A stretch of 64,000 bases of DNA from Ehretia macrophylla (taxonomy: Eukaryota > Streptophyta > Magnoliopsida > Boraginales > Ehretiaceae): contig CM075765.1 in the NCBI GenBank assembly GCA_037974665.1, positions 6,267,501-6,331,500 on the forward strand, in the 5' to 3' direction. Below, piece by piece: positions 49,173 through 62,870 of this stretch (positions are counted from its first letter, which is position 1; each line of letters starts with the position of its first letter). The position numbers and the translations under genes were made by a program. The notes beneath the pieces were generated by a model that did not search any database, was not told the DNA's origin, and worked only from the letters and a program-made list of their open reading frames with translations.

Positions 49173-50246
49173 CTCATTATATGCAGGCATAGAAGGACAC
49201 ATTATTGTTACATGCATGGGACTCGCACAAAGAGAACATATTTCACTATGGATATTATTATTAGAACCTCATCTATTATTTACAGCTAAAGCATCCACCT
49301 TTCTCGTAAGAGCATCTAATTTAGCTTTTATATCTAACTCCTCACTAATCTTATATAAACCCCATTTCTTCACTGTCTGAACTGACTTCTCTCCATGGTT
49401 AGAGAAATCCCATTGATGGGAGCTCTTTGAGAAACCTTCTAGAAAATTATACGCATCATCCTTTGTGAGACTCAAGAAACAATTCATTGACTTTACCATA
49501 ATCCTATTTGACTTTGTCAACCCATTATAATAGTATTGCACTAATCTCCAAGTTTCAAAACCATGATGAGGACATTTTAGTTCTAAATCTTTAAACCTTT
49601 CTCAACTTTCATAAAACGTTTCTCAGTCATCTTGATAAAAAACAATAATTTTTCTCCTTAAAGTATTAGTTTTACTTATGGAAAAGAATTTTGACAAAAA
49701 CTCTTTTGTCATTATTGCCCAATATGTGATAGATCCAAAAGGAAGAGAATTAAGTCATGCTTTTACTTTGTCTTTTAGTGAGAAAGGAAATAGATGAAAG
49801 TGAATAGATTCATCACTGAAATTTTGAAATTTGAATGTAGTACATATTTCTAGAAATTCTTTAAAATGTAGATAAGGATCTTCTCTATCTAGACTATGAA
49901 AAATAGGAAAAAAGATTTATTACCTGTGATTTTAGCTCAAAATGTACTACTATAGTGGCAGGTAAATGATTAAGAATTGATGGAGATGGGGGAGAACAAC
50001 TTCCTAAGAGGCTTGGTCTCCTCTTCCTGTTGACTCATATAAGATTTTCGCTCTAATTCAATGCTAACTAGTCTATTTGAATGATCGCGTGCCCAAACTT
50101 TTATGTAACACAAATATCACAAAGAAAAAGAATATATGTATTTTTTTACGTTATTATTATTATTTTTATTTTTATTTTATATTTTTTCTAAAAAAATGAG
50201 TAGAAGAAGAGCCTAATCAAAAGTAAAAAAACTTATCCTATTCAAG
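49173..50246 (-). mobile_element. gag region of a Tat/Athila-like Ty3/gypsy element
   Basis: The minus strand contains YYNGLTKSNRIMVKSMNCFLSLTKDDAYNFLEGFSKSSHQWDF, which follows the conserved gag pattern of plant Tat and Athila elements. Its 5' side leads to a primer-binding site at 50247-50264 and an LTR. The left side is cut by the LTR tail at 49172. It is broken. Confidence 0.83.
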
Positions 50247-50264
50247 TCCCCGGTGATGGTGCCA
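50247..50264 (-). other. Primer-binding site, tRNA-Asp type
   Basis: On minus: TGGCACCATCACCGGGGA, resembling the tRNA-Asp-complementary site TGGCGCCGTTGCCGGG with a few differences. It sits six bases from the LTR, the same spacing as at 60411-60432. Confidence 0.75.
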
Positions 50265-50270
50265 AAAACT

Positions 50271-51327
50271 TGTTGTTTGTTTTAATGTATTTGCAAGTGC
50301 ACAAACCGTACGAAAGTATAGTGAGGCAAATACGAGGTCGATCCATCAGGGACTTATTCAAAGAAGTCCAAGTTCTAGACGTAGATCGAGTTCTTCTGAT
50401 CTAGCTAGCTGAATTAATACTCAGAATGGAAATAAAATAAGAATAAAAAGAATAGACAATAAATATAAATAAGAGAAAAATCCTAAAATAAAAAAATAAT
50501 AATAAATCGGATGATCAAATAAATTGAAATAAACTAAAGCCAAAAAATATTGCAGAGTAAAATAAAGAAGGTAAATTCATAGAGTAGTATAATCAAGGTA
50601 AACTAATAATCGTAAAAGGCTAAAGTTCAGAATCCACCTTACTAATCTTATCGTCAACTTTATTTGATCATTAGTTTTTTTTTTCAAATTTTACTACATG
50701 ATAATCTCGTAGTCTAGCATTGTTACTATGCGAAATGCCATCTTTTAAGCTCTAAGTTAACTGAACTAAAGGTATGTTTATTCTTAATTCGAAAATGAAT
50801 CTTTGAATCATTAACTGTATTTCAATTAGAAATCACAATTAATATTTGGCATTAAAATCAAAATTTTCAATTATGAAGAATAATTCAAAGCATGAGAAGA
50901 ATAAGATTAAACTCATCTAAGAAATTATCTCAACAATTGATAAAAGAATAAACACTAGATATGAATGATCAAATTAAGGAGAAAAAAAATTAAATCACAA
51001 ATAGAATAATCTATTAGAATTAATAAGGTTTCATCTTCACCTTAGAGAAAAAATTTAGCCGAACATACTAAAGAAATTAAAATAACAAAACTAAAAAATA
51101 AACATAATTTAACAAATTAAACTAAAGTAAAGAAAACGTTATAGAATTTTACCAACATTTAAGCTCGAAAGAACTCTGAAAGCATTGTCAAATTTTTGAT
51201 AAACGATAAAACATAAAAAAAACTAATAAATTTTTGCTTTTTCAATTTTCCACCGCTGCTTCTCTGTTTCGTCTTGTGGAATGCCTATGCCTTATATAGG
51301 CAAAAGGCTTCACTTTTTTTCTTAAAC
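50271..51327 (-). mobile_element. 5' LTR of the Tat/Athila-like element, interrupted
   Basis: It begins TGTTGTTTGTTTT next to the primer site and carries TTGCAAGTGCACAAACCG near that end, a motif shared by the other family-T LTRs. It is broken off at 51328 by the start of a chromovirus-like LTR; the rest must lie beyond the window. Confidence 0.75.
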
Positions 51328-52851
51328 TGTGAGACTCAAGCATGCATTTCATGTGCATTTATTTACTTTAAACCATATTTGAAAGTAATATGTGCAAATT
51401 ATGTGTTTATTTATTTTAGTACATAATATGTGCATTTAAATTATATATGTTTGTGGATTACTTGGCATTTGACTTATTTTGACTTATATATATACTATAC
51501 ATACATATATACAAATAAACATAGGCATATTTTGCAAGCCTACCATTCTTGACTATCTTTAACTTAGCATATTTGACTTATATTGACTATTTTACATTAT
51601 ATACTCTATATACATACAATATAACATAACAAAACAATAAACATAAGCAAAGAAAGCTCTAGAGTCAGCTAGAACAAGAGAGAAAAAAAAGAGAGACGTG
51701 AGGAAGAAGAAGGAAAAGGAAGAAGAAAATAGAGGAAGAAGAAGAAAGAAGAGGAAATTAGTTGATTTTAAGCTCTATCTTGCTTGTTCTTGCCATTTCT
51801 AGCATTTTTCAACAATTTAGGTGAGGGATTTTCAAGTCTTACATGTTTAATGTTTATGTTGCTCATGGAAATTCATATATATGTGTTATAAATGCTAATA
51901 GGACATGCATATATGTTAAGGTAGTGGTTTGAGAGCTATATATATGCAATAGAACTTGTTTGTAGCAATATAAGTGTTATAACCTAACTTTAATATGTTG
52001 GAAGTTGAGAATTTTAGCTACCTTTGGTGCTTATGATTATATATAAGTGTTTGTGGTATGATTTCATAACCTTGGTGTGAATTTGGTGGAGTTCGGGGTT
52101 AATTTTGATTATTTTCCAAAAATTCCAGCAAAAGTGCAATTTTAGTGTTTGCCTTGTTAATCTTGTTTCATGCCTAGTTGTGCTATTATAATGTGTTTAT
52201 ATTGCATTGTAGTTGGTTACTATGTTGGTTGTGCTAAGGTTGTGCATTGTAGAGCTTTATAAAGTGGTTAAATGATGACTAAATGTTGGGTGTGTTAAGA
52301 ATTGTGTAGTGATATGGCATTGGAAATGGCTTATTTGATGGTTAAATGTTGGTGTTAATGCGTTAAGTGCATGTTCTTATGAAGTTTAGTTGATGGAAAT
52401 GAATAGATGTTTAAAGGTATTGTTAATGGTTGGATAACCTACTTTGTTATCCAATGAATGTGTTGCTAGTGATTAATGTGGTTGAGAGACAACCTACTCT
52501 GTTGATCTCTTCACATGATGCGAATGTGTGAATGTATTTGATGCAATGTGATGTGAAGCGATGGGTAGTGTCGTGTCGTGCTGGGCATGACTAGGGATTG
52601 CCGGTAATTGCATGACTACCATGTACTAGTCCCTCTCGCATGTGGTCAATGATGGTCATGGTGAGATGAGTCATAGATTCGTGTACATCCGGAGTACACT
52701 AACGGGAGAGATACGTGTTCTCTGAAGAGTTCGTGAGAGAGTAATAAGTGTCGTCATCAACAAGTGTTCTAAAGCAATATCGTTACAATGTGTTATTTAG
52801 CTTGGTTGTTCCAAGGTGGTTAAGCGAATATGATTACTTGGTTACTAATGT

Positions 52852-54654
52852 TGATGCGATTGGGTTGTGAGTTAAAATGTGCGCAAAATAAACCAAGTTA
52901 AAATACCCGCAAGTGCACGAATCTTCGTAGTGTAGTGTGCTTAGAATGCGGAATCGTACCACATGGAAGCTCGTTAGTTAAGTTAGTGAAGTAGTGTGAA
53001 AGTGTTTAAAATGCTTAAGTGACAGGTTTTGCAATCGGAGTGTAAATTAAATTACAACTAACTAAATTATCTAAATTAAACTAACTATTAGTTGAATACG
53101 AGAGGTAGTGATCTAGGGATTGGAATACGTAAATGAGGCAATTAATATAGGCTCGGAATCTATGTTATCTAATTCTGCAAGGGCTTAAGCTACAAGCATA
53201 CACCTGGTTAAGCTAAACGCTATAGACCTAGTTAATCTACTTAGCTTATTTTGACCAAGTAGAACAAGACAAACTAAACTAAGGAATTAACCTTATAGAT
53301 AAAAATTATGGTACAACTTATAGTTCCATGGAGTCTATGGTACAACCTATAAACTCATGATTAAAACAATTATATGGCACTAAAGTAACGCAATCATAAT
53401 ATTAACTACAAGTATAATATTATGATACGAAAGTAAAGTATTCATAACATCTACTTTAAAAACATTATGTATGAATAATAAATTAAATAAGCCATACATT
53501 GCAATATGAATTGAATAAACTAAATCTGAGACCATATATTAAAATACTATCACTTTCAATATTCACCCCTAAATATCAATCTACTCAAACATAAATGAAT
53601 ACGAGTTATGTAAATAAGAGAGAGTCAAGAAAAGCTTCCCCATATTGACGAACGCGTATTTTTGATCCCTGAAATTTGAGCAGAGGTCCGACGCAAAGTA
53701 GCTATTAGGCCGGAGCTAATTTTCCCCGAATAAGAACTACTAGGGCTGAGTTTCCCCTGAATAAGATCTTTTCTATTAAAAGCTATTCGGGCAGAACCTC
53801 CCCCGGATAATAACTACTTGGGTCGGACTTCTCTCTAAAGTAGTTATTCGGTCCTACTACTTAACTACGACTAAAAACTAACTAGAATTAACTCAAAAAT
53901 TGATTAAAAATAACCAAAATCCAAAATTAATTAACATTTTCGGTGGGAAAGGGGGGCTATTTATAGACAAAATTTCAGAGGCGTGCTCGAGCGCCCAGTA
54001 GGTGCACTCGAGTACCCTTCTGTGTGGTTCGTTGTTTCTTCGATGCATGGTGGCTCCAGAAGCTTCCTGAGGCGCGCTCGAGAGCTGGTGAGGGCGCTCG
54101 AGCGCGCTTCTACTATATCGCTGAAGTATCGCCACGTGTTTTCTTCTGGAACATGGTGGAATATTCGTGCAGGGAGCTCGAGCACCCTTTTTGCTGACTT
54201 TCTGCACTTGAATGTTGACTTACGACCGGGCTTTGACCGAGTGTTGACCGAGGCATTTTCGGGCTATTTTCAACGTTTTAAGTCTTATTATGCGCTAGTT
54301 TTGGCCAAATTCAGTCTCTATTGGATTCATTCTTCCACCGGTTCTCGTGCTTTCTTCATTCTCCACTTATTGACTTGCATTTGGATCATTTTGGGTCTCA
54401 TTTCATTGTTTTGACCCTCCAAACGATAGAATTTGGCTAAAATCACGCTGTGCGCAAGGCGCAATCTTGCGTTTTGCTCAGAATGCCGTTTCTACCTAAA
54501 AAAGTGATAAGATTCGTCAAAAACGGATATTGGTCACTATTTAAGATCATACTACATTGCATCAAAAGTATAAAAGTGTTGCATTTATTCCTAAGTTAAT
54601 ATGCAAATGTTGTACAAAAACCAATGTTTGAGTGCTGCAAATACAGTCACATCA
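52852..54654 (-). repeat. 3' LTR of the family-T element (1803 bp)
   Basis: Aligned throughout with 60433-62263. On the minus strand the purine-rich GGTTTGGGGATGT adjoins it, as expected of a polypurine tract. Confidence 0.88.
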
Positions 54655-56427
54655 ACATCCCCAAACCTAAACCTTACTTGCCTTCAAGTATGACTATCTT
54701 AAAACATATGTGAAAGTAAAATTTTGCAGAATTTTTACAAGTCAAACAGATGAAATAATTTATCCTATTTTTTTGCCCAACATTTTTCAAATCTGAAACA
54801 TGAGAAATGCAATCTACTATCTTAAACCTATTCAGCAGTTAATGATAAACATGATAAGAGAACCTTTTGCATAGTTCCTTAAATAAGTACTCTTATTTGA
54901 AATCGACTATTGATTGATTCGGAGTATGTATTTAGAAGTAAGCTAAGCAAATTAAGTTCATGCAATTCTCAACTTTCAAGTTATGCAAACAGATCGGACT
55001 TTGATGTTCTCACCTACATTTGCAATCAAACTCTTGATCATGCCTTAACCCTTTAACATTTTCCATAAATATAAAAGTACAACTTACAATATCTCTATAT
55101 AGTGTTTAGTTTATTTTGCTTTCTGGATATCCTATGTAGCAGGCTTTAAGGCCAACAATCACCCGCCATTATGACTAAGGTTGCCAGGTTTCAAAGGGAC
55201 CTCTACGTGCTTAATCACCCGAGATATCCAGGCTCAAAACCTTATACTATAACACATATCCCAAATTACAATGTCTAGGATAGTGGTGCTTAGAGATTTA
55301 CAACATATTTATACCAAAAAATTTATTCAACAGTAAAGGTATATACAACTCTTTTTCATTTTTCTATTTTTTTCATTGTTTTCTTTGTTTTTTTTTTTTC
55401 AGAGTGTACATACAGACAGAGTAACATAACATATTGTGTAGACATGACATAAGGGTTCAGGTTTCAATCACAAGAAGTTCTCATAACAAACAGTAATCTT
55501 ATCTCAGTTCTTTCATAATCATATAGCTATTAATTGAAGAAAGGAAGAACAGCTAGGTTTACTCATGAATACAGTACCTCAAAGTTTCTTTTACAGAGTT
55601 TCCTCAAAGTTTTTCACAATACATAGCTAATAACACAGGTTCTCAAATCATCTCCTTTAACAGGTAAGGTAGTAAACTACTCTTCTCATGAACAAAAATG
55701 GTGTATTTCTTGAATATTTTGAAAAAGTTTTTCATGAAATGTACGCACCCCCACACCGAAACTTTGCTTGTCTCAAGCAAATAGCAATGTAAAACAGTGA
55801 GAGTGTAATATACAAGTAATAACATAATGACAAATGTTACATCCCCAAACCTATGGTTTGCATACTCTACAGCGCAGGTTGATCAGGTAAAAAGGGAAAT
55901 GTAGTAAGGATAGATATCACCTGATGTAAAGTATTTCTATGTTGATGTCAAAACTTTTCTACTAACTTTTGTCAAAAGATGTATCATTCTGCAATTAAAG
56001 ATTAGTAGACAAAGCATTTTACAGATTATTATCAACACAACAAAAATAATAGTTAATCCATACAAAATATTATAAGGGAGGGGGGTCAAAAAGAATTATG
56101 GTCATGGAAAATAACTAATATATTAAGCAAATAATTTAACTATCCAGAACACTAGGTTGCCTCCTAGTATCGCTGAGTTTTACGTCGTCAGCCAGGCGTT
56201 AGTGTTAGAACAAATCTATGTTTAAAGGTCTTTGGCACATATTGCCTGATAATCGTTTCAGCACAGTTCTTGAATGGAAAAGGATCATGCAACAGATGAT
56301 GATACATTATTCCTACAGAATATGCCTTTCCCAAGTCACCTTGAAAAGGTGACAAATCCCATCCTAATGTGGTATGTGTGGGTATGTTCTCGGTTATGTA
56401 AACATGGGCAATTTTGTGTTGGAAAAC

Positions 56428-59054
56428 TGTGATACCCCAAACCTGGCATATATTTAATAGCATTTAAAGTTCATTTAAATTGCATTTTATTGACCTTTCA
56501 CCTTCTTTGACCAAACTAGTTGACTTTTCATCTACAATGACCAACTAGGACAAGGTGAAAATTTTTGAAATGTTTAATAAAAGGTAAACTTGGGATTAGA
56601 AATAAAAAAATCCAATGTTAAGTTAGTCAAATTTTGGGTCAACTTTGGAATTAAATATGAATCAATTGGGGAAGAGTTAGGTAGCAAATTATATATGGTT
56701 GGAAAGCTCTATGAGTAGTTTTTGAGGCTTCAAACCGTTCGTGAATTGGAGTTTTCTAGAAGAAGTTATGGCCGTTTTCGTAAGGTCGCGCATAGCTGTT
56801 TTGGTTTAGCGGGTTGACCGAAGCTTTGACCATTTGTCATCTTTTATTTAAGTATGAAATACGAAACAAAAGAGCAAAATCAGGAAATAAAGAAGGCCAT
56901 GGCTGAAACCATGGAGGAAAAAGAAAAAAAAACATTTCAACTTCAAACTTCAATTTCTTCGCGAGAGCTTGTGCGGGGTGGTTTCCGAGGTATCCAGCGT
57001 GGTTTTTCTAGCGTCTAGGAGCGTCTAAGGTGAGGGTTTTATCATTATTTGCGCATTTGAAAATGTTGAACATAAACTTTAATTTTTGTGATTTAACCGG
57101 AGGTTGTTATTTTGTCTGTTTCATTGCTTAAAGAATGTTCTCTAGCAATTGTAGAACGTGTATTTATAGGTTTTTAACATTTTCTGCGATTAAATATCGA
57201 ATTTGAAATATAAATTGTGTAATAAATAGTAAATAGTGAATAGTAAACTCTCGTTTCGATGAAGTTGCGCTGTTATGCTTTCTGTTGATGTGAAAATGTG
57301 CTAGGTATGCTAGAATGTCTAAATGCATGGTTTGTTTAGGTTGCGTAATAGAAAAAATGAGAAAAATGCCTTGGTGAAAGTCGGGGTCGTTTAGCTCGAG
57401 TTTAGCATTTTCTCGTTTTACGTGATGGCATTGTTTCGGGAGGCCATGGAAGCACTTTTGGTGCGATTATGGCGTTGGTTGGGTGTTTCGTTAGTATAGT
57501 TGTAGTTCAAACGAGTAAAGGGAGAAATCGGGACTTTGCGTGAATTCCAGGGTTAAGTAGGGTTTCGGGGTCTTTAGACGTGTCTTATAGTGACCTAGGA
57601 GGATTGGTGAAGTCGGTTTTCAAAACTCGTGGCTCGTTTGAAAGTAGTAGAGTTTGGTAAGTTGGGGTCATTTTCATGATTTTGTGTGTTTTCATAGAAT
57701 ATTGCTTATAGAATGCTTATATTGCTTATAGAATGCTTATGTTGCCTATAGAATGGTTATAATTCCTATAGAATACTTGTTATTGCTTGATAATGTTAGT
57801 TGGTGTTGTTCTTGTTACTTGTTTGATTGTAAATGCTTGTTAATGCTTATTACGCTTGTTAGAGTTGATTATTGATTGAAATGTTTAACAATTGTTGATA
57901 ATGCTTGATATCTCGTTTATCTCCTCTATTCTGTATTGTTGTGCTATTGCTCGTTTATCGCCTTGTATCGAGTCTTGCATTGCATAGTGTCAGCACGTGA
58001 GTGATGGGCCTCTCTGGGTAGCCTCGGGTTGCCAGTGTTGGTTGCTCTAGCTCTGTAGCTATTCCCTCTTCTCGCTTGGGTTGCCTCCCAGGGAGATTTG
58101 GGTCGTAGATTGATGGATGCTTCCGGGGTATTCCAAACTGGTGTTATAAGGTGGTTGCGCGCTTATTGTCATCGTTGTCAACATCAAGCTCGAGATTGAT
58201 GTATCGTTCGTGAAATGGTATATTGCTCGTAAGAGTGAACCATAGCATTCAGAGTGTGGTATAGCTTTGAATGGTTGTGTTAATGCTTTCTTGAATGTTT
58301 AATATATTGTCGTTTGTATTGAATGCTTTCTTATTGATTTTATTGCTTAGCTGTGTCTATTTGCATTGCACGACTTTCTTTCTCTCCAACTCGATATCTG
58401 TCTCACCCTCACTGAGTATACGTGTTGTGTATACTCACTCCTCACCACCACATTTCAGGAAATGTCATGTTAGCTGGAAAGTTCGTGATTTCGTGAAAGT
58501 TCGTGCCTGAAGAGTTGTCTTGCGTGCCTATGTGGCTTGAGTGTCGAAGTTGTAAAGATATATGCTTTGATATGTTGTATGCATTTATTGTTAAAAGAAA
58601 TGTAATCTAAATTAGCTAAATAGTTGAGGTAAATCAATAAGCTAGTTATGTAATCAGTTAGCATAGCTTAACTTCAATGCATGTTTGTAATGTCCCAAGG
58701 AAAAGAATTAGAATGGCATGATAGTTTATTTTATGTAGTAGCTTAGTATGGTTTAATTGTCTAGTTTGAATGTACTTGTCAAAAATGAAAAGAGATAGGT
58801 TAGCTTTTAAATTGGAAATGTATGTATACTTGCTGAGTTTAATTGTTGAGAACCGAGGCTCGGATGGCCTTGAGGTAGTTTGTATGGTTGGACACGGTGT
58901 TGGTCCACTTATATGCTGTCTCAGGTTTTACATTTCGCCTAGAAACAGAGGAGACTCCGTCCGTTTTCCCTGAAAATTATGCCGGGGTTTGGTTTGGGTT
59001 GTGATTAGATCGATTGATAGAACCTCCGGTCTCGAGAGGGATCGGGGTGTTACA
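56428..59054 (-). mobile_element. Solo LTR, chromovirus-like family B
   Basis: 2627 bp with TGTGATACCCC at the left and GGGGTGTTACA at the right, nearly inverse of each other. Flanks AAAAC and AAAAT agree at four of five bases. It interrupts the family-T internal region. A 20-bp tandem repeat (ATTGCTTATAGAATGCTT) lies at 57690-57775. The LTR termini do not fix strand by themselves; the plus-strand tail also matches the tail at 47638-49172. Confidence 0.83.
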
Positions 59055-60410
59055 AAAATAGTGTGTCCCAATTTCAATTGGTCAACCCATATATTAGAAG
59101 TATCTAACATTTTGTTCAAAAATAGGTCAAATCCAACAGGTGTCAAGAAGGATTGAGGAATTAAAATAGACTCAATAGACTCGTCCTGAAAGAGTGAAGA
59201 CTCTAAGGAAGTGTGTACATTCATCTTCCTTGAAGATGAATTAGAGTCGGGTTGAGTCATGATATTAATAAGGTCATATTTTCCTTCTATGTGAGGCATG
59301 TCATCATTTTTCTCAAATTCATTTTCCTTATCAAATGTCTTCCTAATAACCTCACTCATTTCATTAGTTTGTTTACATGGTATTTCATAAAAAGGGTTCA
59401 TAACATACTGAATGTGTTGATTTAAAGATTGAAGCCTGTGAGCATTAGATTGGACAAGTTGAAAAAGTTGGTCAAACTTGTCACTGGATTCGGGAGGTTC
59501 AGAGTCAATCCAATCATCATGTTGATCATTTTGTTTGAAAAGATTAAGGATAGGGCCAACAGAAGACTCAGATTGAAAAGGTGGGACTTGACTTTCAAAG
59601 CTGTAAGAAAAATTGTATTCACTCCAAGGTAATTGTTGGTTTTGCCAACCTAAAGTGTGTGCCTCAAACATGTTATCTACCTCATTCCTAGTGTTACATT
59701 CTCTACCCACATTATCTCCACTAAACACTTCTAAACATTATTCCTAGTGAACTCAGAACAGATTGAATAAGATGCTCGTCTTTTTCCCACCCATTTATGA
59801 TCTCGGCTAGTTGACCGATTTGGTCTTGTAGCCTTTCTATAGATTGGTGGTTGGATTCGGCGAGTTGGACAAGTTGGTCTAACTTGTCGTTGAAGTTTGG
59901 TTCAGGAGAATAAAATTCTGCCGAGTTAAGATAACAAAAGTTTTGTTTGAAAGAATTACTTTGAAAGCTTTAGCAAAACTCGAAAGAATTGGGGTTTTAA
60001 GATGCATTACCTCCAAAATTTTGAGGCAGAAAAGATGCAGCATTTTTATCCCAAAATGAATTTTGATGATTCTGCCACTTCGGGTTATATGCAATTGAGT
60101 ACAAAACATTGTTTGAAAAATAACCCTGAGCAGTAGAATCATAACAATGTAAAACTGAGAATTTTGGGAACAATTTACAAAGGTATGCCCAATTTGAGAA
60201 CAAATTTCACAAGTATTTAGGATAGGGGGTTGGGTTGTTTCATTAAAGGCCTATTGATTGGATGAATCATAAAAATGAGTCATATTTCTATCAATTCAAA
60301 TTTTCCAACAAATTTTTTTTAAAAAAATTTTTAATAAAGAAAGCGGATAAAATAAACACTTAAACAAGTTCACATATACTTTTATCAAAAACTAAACTAT
60401 ACTGTGCTTC
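59055..60410 (-). mobile_element. Leader and gag-like region of the family-T element
   Basis: Between the 5' primer site and the nested solo LTR the minus strand has glutamine-, asparagine- and serine-rich coding-like stretches, for example LPWSEYNFSYSFESQVPPFQSE. No catalytic motif is visible. Such Q/N-rich segments occur near the start of gag in Tat/Athila elements, but I cannot confirm it here. Confidence 0.6.
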
Positions 60411-60426
60411 CCCGGCAACGGCGCCA
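60411..60426 (-). other. Primer-binding site for tRNA-Asp
   Basis: On minus this is TGGCGCCGTTGCCGGG, exactly complementary to the 3' end of plant cytosolic tRNA-Asp (including CCA). It is six bases from the LTR. Confidence 0.93.
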
Positions 60427-60432
60427 AAAACT

Positions 60433-62263
60433 TGATGCGATCGGGTTATGCGTTAAAATGTGCGCAAAATAAACCAAGTTAAAATACCTGCAAGTGCACG
60501 GATCTTTGTAGTGTAGTGTACTTAGAGTACGGAATTGTACCACAAGGAAGCTCGTTAGTTAAGTTAGTGAAGTAGTGTGAAAGTGTTTAAAATGTTTAAG
60601 TGACATGTTTTGCAATCAGAGTGTAAATTAAACTACAACTAACTAAATTATCTAAGTTAAACTAACTATTAGTTGAATACAAGGGGTAGTGATCTAGGGG
60701 TTGGAATACGTAAATGAGGCAATTAATATAGGCTCGGAATCTAGGTTATCTAATTCTGCAAGGGCTTAAGCTACAAGCATACACCCAGTTAAGCTAAATG
60801 CTATAGACCTAGTTAATTTACTTAGCTTATTTTAACCAAGTAGAACAAGGCAAACTAAACTAAGGAATTAACCTTACAGATAAAAACTACGGTACAACCT
60901 ATAGTTCTATGGAGTCTATGGTACAACCTATAAACTCATGATTAAAACAATTATATGGCATTAAAGTAACGCAATCATAACATTAACTACAAGTATAATA
61001 TTATGATACGAAAGTAAAGCATTCATAACATCTACTTTAAAAGCATTACGTATGAATACTGAATTAAAAGAAACCATACATTGCAATATGAATTGAATAA
61101 ACTAAATCTGAGACTATATATTAAAATACTATCATTTACAATATTCACCCCTAGATATCAATCTACTCAGACATAAATGAATACGAGTTATGTAAATAAG
61201 AGAGAGTCAAGAAAGGCTCTCCCATATTGATGAACGCATATTTCTGATCCCTGAAATTTGAGCAGAGGTCTGACGCAAAGTAGCTGTTTGGGCGAAGCTA
61301 ATTTTCCCCGAAGAAGAACTACTAGGTTGAGTTTTCCCCGAATAAGAGCTTTCCTATTAAAACTATTCGGGCATAACCTCCCCCGGATAATAACTACTTG
61401 GGTCGGACTTCCGCCTAATAGTAGCTATTCGGGCAAAATTTTCCCGAATAAGAACTACCTAGGTGGGATTTTCCCTGTATCCTACTACTTAACTACGACT
61501 AAAAACTAACTAAAATTAACTCATAAATTGATTAAAAATAACCAAAATTCAAAATTAATTAACATTTTCAATGGGAGGGGGGGCTATTTATAGACAAAAT
61601 TTCAGAGGGGGCGAGCTCGAGCTCCTTTCTGTGCGGTCTGTTGTTTCTTCGACGCGTGGCAGCTCCGTAAGCTTCTTGAGGTGCACTCGAGCACCGGTGA
61701 GGGGCGCTCGACGCGCTTCTGCTGCATCGTTGAATTATCGTCATGTGTTTTCTTCTGGAACATGGTGGAACATTCGTGCAGGGTGCTCGAGCGCCAGGAG
61801 GGCGCGCTCGAGCGCCCTTTTGCTGACTTTCTGGACTTGAATGTTGACTTATGACCGGGCTTTGACCGAGACATTTTTAGGCTATTTTCAACGTTTCGAG
61901 TTTGATTATGCGCTAGTTTCAACCAAATTCCATCTCTATTGGTTTTATTCTTCCACCGGTTCTCGTGCTTTCCCTATTATCCATTTATTGACTTACATTT
62001 GGATCATTTCGGGTCTCATTTCACTATTTTGACCCTCAAAACGATAGAATTTGGCTAAAATCATGCTGCACAAGCTTGCTTTTTACTCAGAATTCCCTTT
62101 TTACCTGAAAGAGTGATAAGATTTGTCAAAAATGGATATTGGTCATTATTCAAGATCATACTACATTGCATCAAAAGTATAAAAGTATTACATTTTTTCC
62201 TAAGTTAAGATGCAAATGCAGTACAAAAACCAAGGTTTGAGTGCTGCAAATACAGTCACATCA
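60433..62263 (-). repeat. 5' LTR of the family-T element (1831 bp)
   Basis: Same ends and contents as 52852-54654, including the TATTCGGG hairpin at 61421-61458 that the left copy has partly lost. Confidence 0.88.
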
Positions 62264-62870
62264 AACGTGATATGTTGTAACTTATGTGTTTCAAATGGTT
62301 TCAGGTTGAAGCTTATGAAACTTCATTTTACCCTTCTTCACTGAGCCTATTTATCTCACCCTCTTTAATCAATGTTACAAGTGTGCTCGGTGTTGAGTAT
62401 ATACACGAGGAAGTTGTTAATGAGCTCAAGAATATGCCTTATGTTTGATATGTTCTAGTTGTCGAGAAATAATATTGTTAGTTGTTTGGTTTCATTATAT
62501 AGAAGGCTTTGACGTTTATGTATTATATACACGATAAACTTGTCTTTCTTAAAGTCTTGTTGTTTTGTTGTATATATAGTTGGTCATGTTGGATCGTGAT
62601 CACATCTAGCTAGGCTTATATCTTATCGCATGTTTATGATCAAGAATGCTTTAGTTTTGTAAGGGTTGTCAACTTTTTCCAAGTAAACGAATGTATGTTT
62701 AGTGTATTCCGCTCAAGAGTGTTGGAATGTTGTATATATATATGACGTAGGCCTTTCAGGATGTATGTTGTGTTTTCTCTGTCTCGTTGGTTGTTCAGGA
62801 GTTATAGTGTCCGTGTGTCGTTGCGACTGGGCTTGGTTTCTGAAGGGACCGGGTTTGGGCGTGACATTTG

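Larger units (their letters stand above)
52852..62263 (-). mobile_element. Tat/Athila-like LTR element (family T), apparently non-autonomous, with nested solo LTR
   Basis: LTRs at 52852-54654 and 60433-62263 share TGATG...CATCA ends and look about 93% identical. The minus-strand primer site TGGCGCCGTTGCCGGG (60411-60426) exactly fits the 3' end of plant tRNA-Asp and puts the 5' LTR on the right. Near the left LTR, TTTGCTTGAGACAAGCAAAG with CGGTGTGGGGG (minus, 55747-55781) is the conserved stretch seen downstream of coding in Tat/Ogre and Athila elements. The internal region without the nested LTR is about 3.1 kb and I see no protease, polymerase or integrase, so it looks non-autonomous. It is broken. 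Confidence 0.87.

Noticed and set aside
53893-54414. 100-140 codon frames on both strands rich in Arg/Ser
   Set aside because: They fall in a locally GC-rich part of the family-T LTR (GCTCGAGCGC words); the equivalent frame differs in the partner LTR at 61571-61922.
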